Shown: positions 36,008-47,331 of the stretch, piece by piece | Position numbering within the stretch: position 1 is the first letter of the stretch | Layout: each line of letters begins with the position of its first letter | Notes under the pieces: model-generated | What the model saw: the letters and a program-made list of their open reading frames with translations, nothing else | Told to the model about the DNA's origin: nothing | Databases searched by the model: none | Position numbers and translations under genes: made by a program | Origin: Taxawa tesnikishii (nom. ined.) | Lineage: Eukaryota; Ascomycota; Dothideomycetes; Dothideales | NCBI GenBank assembly: GCA_030247885.1 | Contig: JAPDRO010000006.1 | Coordinates: 620,001 to 684,000, forward strand | Length of the DNA stretch: 64,000 nt | Direction of reading: 5' to 3'

Positions 36008-36318
36008 ATGACGTCCCCAACTCCCATCCGTGCCTTTATGCGCACCATGCAGACTACCATCCGCCGCTCAGCTCCTCTCCGCAATGCCTCGACAGTAGCC
36101 CCCAAGCTCGAGTACCATACCCCAGACTACGCGTGCCTGGCCCGCAAAGTGGGAAGAACCGCGATCGTCTACTTCCCGTTCTACGCCACCGTGCTTGGAT
36201 GGCCCGTACGTTGAGCCCCTCCCTCGCAAGCCGAGCTCAGACATTTTGGCGCGGCGATACTGACGGTGTACTTTCGCAGTTTCTGATCTCCAGCTGGGAC
36301 AGGCGCTTTGGCATGTGA
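36008..36318 (+). CDS. Small mitochondrial-looking membrane protein (78 aa)
   Basis: Two exons, 36008-36205 and 36280-36318, with a 74-nt GT-AG intron whose removal gives an open 78-aa frame. The N-terminal 30 residues are Arg/Thr/Ser-rich and lack acidic residues (IRAFMRTMQTTIRRSAPLR), as in a mitochondrial presequence. A conserved-looking core follows (EYHTPDYACLARKVGR), then one short hydrophobic segment (TAIVYFPFYATVLGWPFLI) and a basic end, SSWDRRFGM. This layout resembles small accessory subunits of respiratory complexes, but I do not recognise the family and do not assign one. The tiny second exon (12 codons plus stop) would be easy for gene finders to miss. Confidence 0.65.
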
Positions 36319-37445
36319 CTAGCTGTGAAGCCCGTACTCATCGCCTTCGAGGGTATGGGACGCTCGACTATTCCGGCCATTGACGGCTCCGACGAGGAAA
36401 TCGTTCGTGGAGAGGACGGGGACGTGCGGATAAACGGGGATGGATCTGTTATTTGAGCCCGTACGGAGGCGTAAGACTCTACTGCATTTGCACGGTGTTT
36501 GAGGGGGACATCCAGGAATTCGAGGAAGTTTGGCGCTGCATTGTGATTTCTGTACAATATCAAAGGGCCGCCTAAGGACTGCAATCTGCATGACTCGTTG
36601 GTATACGTGAGATTGAAGTACTAGACAGCTGAGCACTCCACGGATTGGTCAACTGCTCCAGTTCGTCGTGGAAGTGCGGAACAGAAGGCATACCACCTTC
36701 TCTGATTGAAAGCGAACAAGCACTCGATACTTCACTCATACTTCACTCCAACGTCACGTCAGCCTCATTTTGGCTTTGCTGTGGCTCCATCCTGGTTAGG
36801 TAGAACGATGAAGTCGGCCGTGATCCAAGCAACGACACATTGCGAAGGATTCCTCTTGAACCAGTTGACATTCCTTTAGGCGCTTTGTTCTTAACCGCAT
36901 CCGCCTTTGCGCTGTTAGAGCGACGAACGAGGAAGAGGGTGGGAGCAGGAACTCGAAAGCTTCAAGAGCGATGCGTGGAACACCAGAGAAATATACGCAG
37001 AGTAGATGTTTAAAGAGGGCTCAATGCATACGATACGGCCAGTGGAGCTTGGGGATGTGGAATCAAGAGAGTTAGATGGTGTTATGAAACCGCCACCATC
37101 TTGAATATGATAATGCCGCTACTCGTACATACATTCGTTCGGACACGTCTGTGTGCCATTCTATTGATTTTTTCATCAACTGGACTTCAAACTCGCTCCA
37201 ACGGGGTCCGCAAAGCATCGGAACTGGCTTCCTGGAGCACTCACAGTCCTCCCCGCTTCTCCTTCGCCACTGCCGAGACCCGTGCGTTGAAACCCGTACC
37301 TCCAAGCCCACGTCATAGTGAACAGCGCAATGAGCATCTATGTGCAGCTGCAGCACATACGGCGCCGGATCGGGCGTGCGCACGGCGGAGGGATGGTTCC
37401 CAAATCCCAGGCAATCTGATACTGCATAATCAAAGAAGCGGTGGA
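36319..37445. other. Intergenic, about 1.1 kb
   Basis: Tail-to-tail gap before the histidine kinase gene. Only short frames on both strands; no gene or repeat is supported. Confidence 0.4.
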
Positions 37446-40404
37446 TTATCTGTCCAGCCTTTGCTTGATAATTTTGAGCAGATCCGACACAATGAATGGC
37501 TTCGAAAAGACGGCATCAATGCCCACCGCCATAGCATGGTCAACCTGTTCCTTTCTCGCATTTGCCGTAACGGCAATGATCTCGATGTGTTTCGTTAACT
37601 GTCCCGATCGTTGGAGCATTCTAATCTCTTTACTGGCTGTCAAGCCGTCCATTACAGGCATTTCCCAATCCATGAGGATAATGTCAAGATGTTTACCTGT
37701 CGTGGCTTGGTCTTTCCAACAGGATGTGGTTTGTAGGAAATTCAGGGCTTCGGCGCCATTGTCGGCTGTATAGACTATGCAACCGGCTTTGATGAGCTGT
37801 TTTTTCAGAATGCGTTGATTCACCAGATTGTCCTCGACCAGGAGGATGTGGTATGATTGCGATAGGGCATGTACGGGTGTCCGTATCACCGAATCTGTTG
37901 TATGGGCAGTCGGTATATCAGCCTCTGCTACCCGCGCTCTCATTCTCTTGGTTTCACGTTCGACTTCCTCTTCCGCGGGACGGAGTACCACCGATGGCAT
38001 GCCGGGCTGAATGACTTTTCTTCGGACTTTGATGTAGAACGCAAAGGTGGTGCCCTGACCTACTTGCGAAGAGACGCCAATGTTGCCGTTGTGTTTCTCG
38101 GACAAAGAATGCGAGATGTATAATCCGAGCCCGGAGCCTCCGTATTTGATTGACGTCTTCAAGCCCGCTTGTTCAAACCTATTGAAGAGGCGGCGGAGTT
38201 CTTCTGCACTCATCCCTGGTCCGGTATCCCGGATGGAGAAGGTAAGATATACAACCTCACCGTTGCCCCACTCTCCGCCCTGCGCCAAGTCGTCCTGGTG
38301 CTCGCGCTTGGACGATGCCCATACCATATCTTTAGGGAAGGCTTGCCGCGGTTTTGATGTCGACGCACCATATCGTATAGCAATCTCTCGTCGGTACTCG
38401 CGTTTCGTGAACTTGATGGCGTTGGACAGAAGGTTGATTAATATTTGCGTGACACGAAGGGAATCGCACAAAACCCATGTGACATTCAAGTCGCTTAACG
38501 AAGGTTCTGAAAAGACAGAAAGGTCTATCTTACCACTGGAAAGGTCGGCTTCGAGGAGCTTCAATGCTTCGGTGACGAGATCAGACGGTCGAACGGGAGT
38601 AGGTGAGAGTGACATGAGTGCAAAATCCAGCTTGGACAGAACCAAGACGTCGTCGACAATGCGCTTTTGATGCTGAGCACATTTCAAAATTATTTTCGCA
38701 GCTTCGGCATTTTCGGAGAGTAATTGCATGCAGCTTTCTGGGTCAAGTCCATCCGTTGCATCGTGACTTAGCGAGTCGATGATGCCGTCGGCGAGTTGGA
38801 AGATTGCGGAAAGCGGATTTCTGACTTCGTGCGAGATGATGTCAGTGAACTCGCTTTGCTGTCGTTTTGCCTCCTGCGCTTCTCGCGCTGCTCGCGCCTG
38901 CCAGGACTCTGCCCATTTCAAGTGGCTCACGTCTGTCATACAAGCCATGATGGATTTGACTGAGCCGTTCTCGAAGTAAGGGAACGCAGACAAAAGTACC
39001 GTCTTCGGTATTGGGCCGCCTGATGGGGGAAGATAGAGAGCTTTGAACCGGACCTCCACAGAAAATGACGCTATGCCTTCACGGACACGGTCCCAGGCCT
39101 CCAAAACCTTAGGCACGTCTTCTTCCAGAAGTTGTTTGCTGAACGACAACCTGATGCGCTCCTGTTCGTCCTTGGAGTGGCCAACGAGATTGTAGTATGC
39201 TTCGTTGGCCCATATTATTTTACCTTCCATGTCCAGATGCTCCATGCCAACATCAAGATGCTGAGCCATGTACCGAATGTGTCGCTCACTTTCGATCAAC
39301 TGATCCTGAAGCCTTTGCTCCCTCAGGATCGTCTCTTCAGAACTGACGGTGACCGCTATGGTGGACGAGATCTGCTTCGAAAGATCCTGCATGAACTGCG
39401 CATGGTCCTCGTCAATTGGCCTTCGAGGATTGGCTCCAACGACCAGAAAGCCAAAAGCCGACCAGCGTTGCTGAGAGGAATAGCGCTGACGAATTTTGAT
39501 GGTTCGCCCCAGCCAACCCATTCCACTCCGGCAAAGTTGTCTCCGACAGGGACCGTGACAACTTCTGTGTAAGCTTTGGTCAGGAGCGGAATGAGACCGT
39601 GTTCAGAATCAAGATAGGCCTCTCGAACAGCGAGCTGGTGGTTAGAAGGCACGCCAATGGACTCCCAAAGGGTGACACGAGAGTGGCTCGAACTAGGCCC
39701 CTCATGCAGCTGGTAGAGAAGCGCGACAGGAACGTCAAAGGAGTTCGTTCGCAGGGCCTCGATGATGTGTGTGCCAATAGTGGAAAGTGTGTATGACTGC
39801 GTGGGTGCGGAGACAAGATTCAGCATAGTCCTTCTCCTGTCGATCAGCTTTTCCCGAGTAACTTCATGGGGCGCGTTGTAGAAGCCGCCAACCCTGCCAC
39901 CTTCTTTCCGGATCGGAGTGATGTTTCCCACAAAATAACTCTCTTCAAGGATACCGTTCCGCTCAAGGAACAGCAACGTTCCTTCCGATCCAAAATTCAT
40001 AGCCTTTTTGGTCGTTTCGGCTGCATCGAACATGGGTAATACTTGATGGGCAACCTCTGGAAAGCCTTCGGCGAATGTCGAGCCCATCAGCGAAGGATGT
40101 AGCTTGCCAGCCATGGGAATGTAGGCTTCGTTATAGAGGTAAACTCTGTGAGGGCCCCTATACTGTCAGTGCCGGCCTTCAGACTGAGGGATAAGAAGTA
40201 CCAGAAGACAGCGGCAGGCCGCGAGTCGGCCATTAGCTGGTAGACGTAGAGGCGCAGAGGGAAACTCCATGTCTGGAGAGGACCAAGGTGAGTCTTGGAC
40301 CAGTCGACAGATCTAAAGAAGCGGACATGGTCGCTGTCAACGATGTCTTGTGTCCAGTCATCAACGATCTCGCGCGTGTCGTACTCGGCAGGTGCGGGGT
40401 CCAT
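37446..40404 (-). CDS. Hybrid sensor histidine kinase; one frameshift in this sequence
   Basis: Fungal two-component hybrid kinase that would feed the HPt/response-regulator relay for stress or environmental signals. Exon 1 is 40404-40202 and exon 2 is 40157-37446; about 971 aa. An N-terminal PAS-like region (KTHLGPLQTWSFPLRLYVYQ, then WGPHRVYLYNEAYIPMAG across the intron) is followed by a GAF-like part, and a second PAS (GKIIWANEAYYNLVGHS) at about residue 380. HisKA has the phospho-acceptor His (about residue 511) in IISHEVRNPLSAI. The ATPase has the N box LLSNAIKFTKREY, the G1 box DTGPGMS and the G2 box GGSGLGLYIS. The REC domain has ILLVEDNLVNQRIL and the phospho-Asp (about residue 898) in ILMDWEMPVMDG. 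No transmembrane helices are visible, so it is probably cytosolic. The frame breaks at A3, 39447-39449, between the GAF-like and second PAS regions; one more base repairs it. Confidence 0.92.
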
Positions 40405-40624
40405 ATGAAGAGTTCAGTCAAGGGGCTTGAGCGACTGGCAGCAAGCAGAAGCGCGCTCATGAGGAAGCGATTCGTCTGCAGTGAGCCGGGGTCATGCGCT
40501 ATAGGAGCGTGGATACACTACGCTACTGCAATAGAGACCAACGAAGTGAGAAACCTGCATTTCCCCTGAGGAGAAAGACGACGTCATCGTGGGCGATATA
40601 TACCGAACGAGACTTCCTGGATCT

Positions 40625-40647
40625 AACAGCAACAGCAACAGCAACAG
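40625..40647 (+). repeat. (AACAGC)n microsatellite
   Basis: Nearly four units of aacagc in a row, about 220 bp upstream of the histidine kinase start. Confidence 0.8.
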
Positions 40648-41025
40648 TGCGGCATTCTCTGTCCATTCCATGTTTGTTCATGTATGCCATCAAAAATCAC
40701 CAGGACACGCAGCCGTGAGGGTCGCGGGAGAGGCCGATGAGCGGCTCATACTGTGCAGTTCACTGCCGGCCGCTCTGCGTATGCCTGGCCGTCGTCATCG
40801 CCACCGAGACGCGGCATGCGCAAAGAGGCTATACAGAACGGTTCACATCAAGCCCGACGCGGCGTGCTTTGCCCTTCTCGCCAGAAAGCACAGTCTTTTG
40901 TTCTGTAGTGGCACGCTTCTCAAGGCGGCTGCGTCCTGTAAGTCCGTGAGTGCAGTATGTCCAGTCGCGGCCGGGTTCTCCGTCAACCCTCTCGATTGTC
41001 GAGTTTCTATACAACACCTTCGGCG

Positions 41026-41340
41026 CATTAATTTAGCGCATATACCTTACCTTAATCGATATAACCTCAATGATGACCGTAAAACTACCTAATCTATTAG
41101 TTATTGCTATAGCCCGTTAGGTATACACTACTCTGCTAAGTTTTATTTTTAGGGTAATATTATTTCGATTTAAGAGCTTTATAAGTATATTTAAGAGAAC
41201 TTTACTATACTTACTATTATAAGAAACTACGGATCTTTAACGTTATTATTATAGGCTATAGCTAATACTTATATATCTAGATAACAGAGGCTATATAGAT
41301 CTAAATACTAAATAAAGAGAGGGCTAATAAACCGACGTTT
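41026..41340. repeat. AT/TA-rich tract, probable remnant of a RIP-degraded repeat
   Basis: About 315 bp that switch abruptly to high A+T with very frequent TA and few CA/TG or CG steps (runs such as ctatattagt-type and ttataagtatatttaag), flanked on both sides by ordinary balanced-composition DNA. In Pezizomycotina this composition is the mark of repeat-induced point mutation acting on a repeated element. No terminal repeats, coding frame or family signature remain, so it is an old fragment of unknown family. Confidence 0.6.
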
Positions 41341-42180
41341 CTCCGTACATAAGCTAATGGCGTTAAGGTGGATAGAAAACTTGGCCGCGATAGTACTGCC
41401 AAGTCCCTACGGTTGTTCTAGTTCAATCTCGCTTTCGCACTGCAGTACATCCCTGCATGTCGTCTTCTTCTTGGCCTACACTTCAACTCCTCCCGTCTTC
41501 AACTTGTCCAATTGTTTTGTTCCAGCAATCTGGTATCCATACGCCCTCTCCATCCTCTGCCGTCTTATTCCCGGGTTACGCAGCCCGACGAGCGCAGGTC
41601 CGGGACTTCGAGTCTCCAGGAACGGCACGTCTGCCGACACCGGATCTCCGCACTGACATACATGTAATGTAGAGAAGCAACTCAAGCATCCGTAACCGGA
41701 ACCATACCGCATGCCATCTGCCAAGCTGGAAATTCTGCATTCGACGGCCCGCCGCGAGGTACCAGTCCATTGCACTCATCCCAAACAAGCTTCATGGCTC
41801 TAAAAACAAGCTTTGGGGCTCAAACTGAGATATGGCGCTTTCACTTCATAAGAGGGCTGCTCAGATCCCCATATGCCGCCCTTCACGGTGGTCTTGGACC
41901 AAGGCGGACCATGTCCAATGCACCAAGCTGATCGTCATGGGCGCAACGTGGATGGTCGTTTATCCCCTCAATCCTACAAGCATGGATGGATACCCCGCGG
42001 AGTGTCGTCGAAGGAACGAACGTTACTGCAGTATGCGAAGTCTGGGAGACATTTAGCCGTTGGGGACCTGGTATCGTTTTAGCCTGGGTTCCAATGCGGG
42101 AGAGGCCCCGCGTCACTCGACCTGCCGGATTCAAATGTAAACAATCATCAGAGTACGCCGTAAGTCGGACGTGATCTTAC

Positions 42181-42188
42181 ATATAAAG
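42181..42188 (+). promoter_or_regulatory. TATA box of the GH30 gene
   Basis: Sequence atataaag, 117-124 bp upstream of the ATG at 42305, in an otherwise balanced-composition promoter. Good match to the core consensus and a normal distance. Confidence 0.55.
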
Positions 42189-42304
42189 CGAGAAGGGCTA
42201 CGAAGTGAGAGCTATTGGGTCTAACATCACTTCTTCTCTGGCCGAGGGGACGTACTTGTACCACCATCACCGGCTCCGGAACTCCTGGAATCAAATCGAC
42301 AACT

Positions 42305-43929
42305 ATGAACCTCGCTCTCCTCCTCGCAGCTGCGACCGGTGTTTCCTCGCAATGGACTTATGCCGAGAACACTGACATGTCCGCAGCCATCGTGGTCAAT
42401 GGCTTTGACAGGTATCAAGAGATGATCGGCGGCGGTTGCTCCGGAGCATTCGGTATCGCATGCCAACAATTCGGCTCCGTCGGACTCTCACCTGCCAATC
42501 AAGAGGCTGTTGCCCAGATCCTGTTCGACGAGAACATCGGAGGCCTTTCTATTGTGCGCAATGACATTGGATCTTCCCCAGCTAGCCACGACGGAAGCGG
42601 CTTTACTATATTACCAGTATGCCCCGCTACCCCATCCGGACCTTTCAACTACACTTGGAACCACAACGACACATGTCAACTGCAGCTGACACAGACCGCG
42701 CTCAAATACAACCCGGACGTCTTCGTGTACGCTGATGCATGGTCTGCTCCGGGATGCATGAAAACTGTCGGCACAGACAACAACGGCGGTTTCATCTGTG
42801 GCGTAAGGGGCAGCAACTGCAGCGCTGACTGGAGGCAAGCTTATGCGGACTATCTTGTTCAATATGTTCGCTTCTATCAGCAGGAGGGTGTGAATGTCTC
42901 ACTTCTTGGGGCATATAACGAGTACGTTCTCCTTGCTCCACTGCCGCCGGCCCATTCTTAACTTCCGTTCAGGCCAGATTTCAACCCAATTACATATGCC
43001 AGTATGTTGTCCGACGGTTTCCAGGCTAAAGATTTCCTTGAAGTGCTGTACCCGACCGTCAAGGCGGCGTTTCCTGATCTCAAGGTTGCTTGTTGCGATG
43101 CTACGGGTGCGAGACAGGAAAGAGATATTCTGTATGAGCTTCAACGCGCGGGAGGTGGAAATCTGTTCGACGTTGCCGTGAGTCTACGTGCTTGGCTGAG
43201 TAGTAGCAGAAGCAATACTGATACTGGACAGACCTGGCACAACTACCAGAGTGAACCTAAAGAGCCTTTCAATGCTGCTGGAAAACCAAACCTGATGACT
43301 GAGTGGGCCGATGTACGCTCGTGTTGTTATCGTACAATATCTGGACTGAAGCTAATGACTTCCAGGGCACTGGCGCATGGAACGCTTACTGGGATGTTAC
43401 CGGTCAATTAGCGTGTGTGATATTACTCCAGTTCGTCTCGAGCGTTGATTAACTCGTGCGCAGGGAAGGTTTCCAATGGGCGCTGTATATGCACAACGCC
43501 TTCGTGCGTAGCGACACTTCCGGCTACACTCACTGGTGGTGCGCCCAAAATACGACCGGCGACAACGCGTTGATTCGCCTGCAATACAACGACTACTTCG
43601 TCTCCGCCCGGCTCTGGGCCTTTGCTTCGTACTTCCGCTTTGCACGTCCCGGCTCTGTGCGCGTCGACGCTCAAAGTAGTGTGGAGGAGGTCCGTGTGAG
43701 TGCCTTCATCAACAAGAATGGCACGGTTGCAATCCCAGTCATCAATTCGGCACATTTTGCCTACGAGCTCACGGTGGACCTGTTCGGTACGAACGTCACC
43801 AGAGCTACGGAATACCTCACGGACAACAACCATAACGTATCGATGGTGGGACAGTATGCAATCAACGGTTCGACCTTCAAGGCTACGGTTGAGCCGCGCG
43901 CCATGAAGACATTCTTCCTGGAGTATTGA
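42305..43929 (+). CDS. Secreted GH30-family glycoside hydrolase
   Basis: Secreted retaining glycosidase of family GH30 (xylanase, glucuronoxylanase, beta-1,6-glucanase and galactanase activities occur in the family; the specificity here is not resolved). Five exons: 42305-42921, 42973-43177, 43232-43312, 43366-43412, 43464-43929; 471 aa, open with no correction. The signal peptide is LALLLAAATGVSSQ, cleaved near residue 16. Conserved elements are MIGGGCSGAFGIACQQFG, LSIVRNDIGSSP and NPDVFVYADAWSAPGCMK. The acid/base Glu (about 206) sits in LLGAYNEPDF, whose codon is split by intron 1. The nucleophile Glu (about 298) is in PNLMTEWAD. The last exon is the beta-sandwich side domain with several N-glycosylation sites. 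The in-frame ATG at 42215 would put 30 residues before the signal peptide, so I prefer 42305. Confidence 0.9.
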
Positions 43930-44992
43930 GGAAGGAGCTAGAGTCTTACGATATCGTAGGACGCAAAAGATTATTGGCTTTGTCGAGTGAGCCAAACAAT
44001 AGCGGTGGTACTGGGCGTCCTTACATGAAGGCAGTTTTTGTCCGGTTTAGTAACCCCTGGAGAGTCTGCTCAAATCGTGCGAAATCGTAAGACTGGCCCA
44101 ATCGAGTAAACTATTCAACACACCCAGTCCATGATACGCACGCATGATCTGCCTTAACGCAGACGGTGGACGCCCGCTGACGTGCTCTCGGAACCATGTC
44201 CTGCACATGCAGGTGCCTTATTACCAGTGTAGCTCGGGATAGGATTGTGTTGGACACGAAGTTCGCAGCGAGCACAAGTGGCGCTTTCCTTTCCCTCAAT
44301 ATTCCTTTCGATACCCTGTCCTCGACCCTACCTGCCCCTGTTAAATACGCACTTGAAAGCCTTTGACTCTCTGTTCTGTTCCGGAACAAGAGGGTTAGTA
44401 TGGTAAATACGCAGAAGTTTTCTTAGAACGAGCACCTCGACGTTACGTTCCCGCGACTTCCTGTGGCCACTTTCGCGGCAATACTTCTGCAACATTCCTG
44501 TTAACGACAAGATTAGACAGGATCTCGATTACTTCTAGGCAGTCGCAGAGCTCATCCACGCCGGACTCAGCGCTACTGATTGCGTAGGCAGCGATTACAT
44601 CGCGCGCCGCGAGGCTATGAAGCGAAGAGGCGGGTTTGGTTCTACAGTCCCTTCATCCTCGCGTGCACGCTCGGCGCGGTCTTCACCCTGGTTTAGCTGC
44701 TTCGACACCATCTGGTTACGTTTGTCATGCTCTACACCATCGTTTCCTTCGTGGGATCATGGTACGTTTAGGTATTTGGCCACGAGAGTCTTGGCTCTTG
44801 AGACCTAAAGCAATTCCCCGGCGAGTCTATCGAGTAACGTTTCCGTTTAGTTACATTGTACGTCTCGTTATTGTGAGTTTGAGGACCGATCCTTTTCGCT
44901 TTTGTCAACAACACGCAGTCTCAATCCCGAGATGTCAGGTTCCATTTCCACTTGTCTTGTTCTGGTTCGCATTTTTGCATTTGGCGTGTCCT
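43930..44992. other. Intergenic, about 1.06 kb, possible decayed coding fragment
   Basis: Tail-to-tail gap. Around 44610-44790 the plus strand contains hydrophobic strings such as WFYSPFILACTLGAVFTLV and FVMLYTIVSFVGSW in two frames, interrupted by stops; this could be a relic of a membrane-protein gene. No family is assigned. Confidence 0.3.
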
Positions 44993-46240
44993 TCACTGAC
45001 CGCTCTTAACCGCCTGAGGAGGATAGTCTTCAATCCTCAGCACCATACAGTAAGTGCCAGCTTCAGAGAGGAAGAGAGTGATGGTGCTGATGTCTTTGAG
45101 CTCCATCAGCGCTTTGTGCCGGATCAGGAGCCACGCTACACCATTTCCATTATCTGATCCCAGCAGTGCCTTGCCGGCATCTCCACTTGTAGCAAGATTG
45201 ATTCCTGGCCATTCAGGCAATGTCGCTAGGGAAGAGCCTACGGACAGAAGCACCGTCTGCATGATTGGGACTGTGTTTTCCGAGACGACGTTCAACCGGA
45301 AGACGTACTTGAGCCCGCGTACGGGACGGCCGGCAGCCGCGCTGAGGGTTTGCCATTCGATGAACGCGATATCCGCCCATTGCTTGCAGGGAATCTCGTT
45401 AATGATGGGAGTGCTAAGGAAACCTGAGTCGCGAAAGTATGCGAGGCCATAGCTATGGGTGGCGTAGATTGTTCCATGACGAGCATCGTAGGAGGCGTAG
45501 TATTCTGTCCATGTAGCCTGAGTGTTTTAGCGTGAGCAATACATAGACCCTTCGGGCCGGAGTAGGTTACGAAATAAATCCGAGACGGACAAGATCCGGT
45601 GAAGAATTGCTACAAAACACACCTGATAATCTACACCATTGACAGTTGCCGGATTCTGATGTTTCCACTTCACGTAGGGTACTGGTCTCCCGTCCTCGAG
45701 TTCCAGCGCGTCCATAGCCGGCCTGATCTCGTAAACATTCGCGATATCAGGTGCTGCTATACCAGCGGTGGGAGTCCTCACCCAACCGTGTTGAATGAGC
45801 TGCTCTTGGCCGGTCCATCGACTTGCAGATGTCTCACCAGGTTTGATTTTCCCGTTGACCAGCAGAGCAGCCGTGGCCTCGGCTTCGGTCATCTGGAGAA
45901 GGCATTTTAGGCTGTTGCCTCGACGGATTGCTTTGTCGTAGTCTGCCTGGGACGCAGATGGCTGGTCTTGGCGTTTAAGCAGACCAGCATGCTGGAGGAA
46001 GGACGTGTTGCTCCGGCGTTTGACTTTCTTCAACTGACCAAACGTCAAAGAATCCCAGTCGCCCAACAGATTGTGCTGCTTCTGTGCGATAGAGTCGGTT
46101 GCCAAAGCTTCAACCTGATCGCCTTCAGTGCGGGAGTGGAGCAGACTCTGGTACGTGGTCGTAATGCTGAGATGGAGGAACAAGATTGCCAAGACGACGA
46201 GGAGGCAGACCCAGAAGTGTTGATTAGGGTGTAAAGCCAT
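44993..46240 (-). CDS. Orphan type II membrane or secreted protein
   Basis: Two exons, 46240-45623 and 45517-44993, with a 105-nt intron; 380 aa, open throughout. One N-terminal hydrophobic segment (FWVCLLVVLAILFLHLSI, residues about 9-26) follows a short tail, suggesting a signal anchor with the rest in the secretory lumen. A polar region with KKVKRRSNTS comes next. Distinctive strings are DYDKAIRRGNSLKCLLQ, VPYVKWKHQNPATVNGVDYQ, TEYYASYDARHGTIYATHSYG and CKQWADIAFIEWQ. I do not recognise the domain and see no enzyme motif. Clean splicing and codon bias support a real gene, probably lineage-restricted. Confidence 0.7.
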
Positions 46241-47113
46241 GGCAGGCTGACAGGATGGTGGTGGTGCTGCCTCAGCCAGAGACGTCCGAGTGAGTGATGC
46301 GAGATAGCTGATATAGGATAGGTTGGGTGGACAGCTGCGGACGAGCGTATAGCGTGCTCACACCACAGTACGTTAGTACCGATCTTGCTCGGGAAGGTGC
46401 GGAAGGGGACATATCAACGAAGCGGTCTCAGGTTGTGTTGTCACGAAGTGTTTGTGAGCAAGTTGGTGTAGGTTCAAATCACGAGATTCTTTTGATGTGA
46501 ATGTCCGCAGACAAGCGAGAGTGCGAATTCACATGTCATCCACAATGAATGCCATGAGTCTGATGTTGGCATTGTCCTTGACGCAGGGCACGCGTGTGAA
46601 AAGGTAATCTTTCGTACTATTGCACGAAACAGAGTGATTATGTAGGTATTTTGAGGTTTCAACGTGAAGAACGTGAACAGATGGAAAGATGGCGCCGGAA
46701 TTTTAGAATCGAACAAAACAGAAGAGAGCAGCTTTCACTTGTACCTCCTAATTCATGATCCATACTTTTGCTTGCTCCACGAATCATCCATGTCGCAAGA
46801 CAGCTACGTGCAGCATGAAACAAACGCGATACCTAGCTAGGTTCTTTACCTTTCTGCCAGGTCAAAGAGTCGCGGAAGATCTACGGTCGCTGCAATGAGA
46901 AAACCGCCGGCTCCCGCTCGAGATATGTTGCGTGCGTGTCGAAGGTGACTACAGACGGCGCGAAGAGATTGCGGTGGGCTGTAGCTTGATTTTTTGTTGC
47001 GATCAACGATCATATTGTTCCAATACAATTCTTTCAAACGTCACGTGACGTGACCTAGGCGAAGTGGCCGAGGCAAGAATTGCTCCTTGCTTCCACTTCA
47101 ACGATTCACAACT
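46241..47113. other. Intergenic, about 870 bp
   Basis: Upstream region of the orphan membrane protein. No gene, tRNA or repeat is recognised. Confidence 0.4.
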
Positions 47114-47222
47114 GACGATCCTCAGTGGTTATGGCGGTGGATTCAAGTTACTTGAATAACTTAGCTGTTGGAACAGCTTCCCACTCTCGCAAGAGGCAGG
47201 GGTTCGAATCCCCTCTTCGTCA
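47114..47222 (+). tRNA. tRNA-Leu(CAA)-like locus with intron; D-arm degenerate
   Basis: The 3' half is excellent: a type II variable arm (ctc-gcaa-gag, 47185-47194), a perfect T-arm (aggggttcgaatcccct) containing the B box ggttcgaatcc, and the acceptor strand cttcgtc. Five acceptor pairs form with gacga at 47114. The anticodon loop ttcaag (CAA) is followed by a roughly 30-nt intron-like insert that repeats its complement (attcaag / cttgaat), the anticodon-intron pairing typical of eukaryotic pre-tRNA-Leu(CAA). Against function, acceptor positions 6-7 mismatch, the A-box/D-stem (tcctcagtggttatgg) is about 3 nt short, and the anticodon stem gtgga/tcccac pairs well only with one more G. It may be a pseudogene, or a real tRNA with sequence errors. 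Confidence 0.5.
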
Positions 47223-47331
47223 ACATCCCTTTTGCTAGAACGGCGTGCACTAGCACTCTGCATGCCAGATATGCGTTCTATGGATGATGACCTTTTGTTG
47301 TATGTGAAAGACACATGATGTGACATTTGAG

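Larger units (their letters stand above)
40405..42304. other. Intergenic, about 1.9 kb, with a RIP-like scar
   Basis: Divergent region between the histidine kinase and the GH30 gene. It holds an (AACAGC)n run (40625-40647), a strongly AT-rich tract (41026-41340) and the GH30 TATA element (42181). No gene is supported. Confidence 0.5.
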
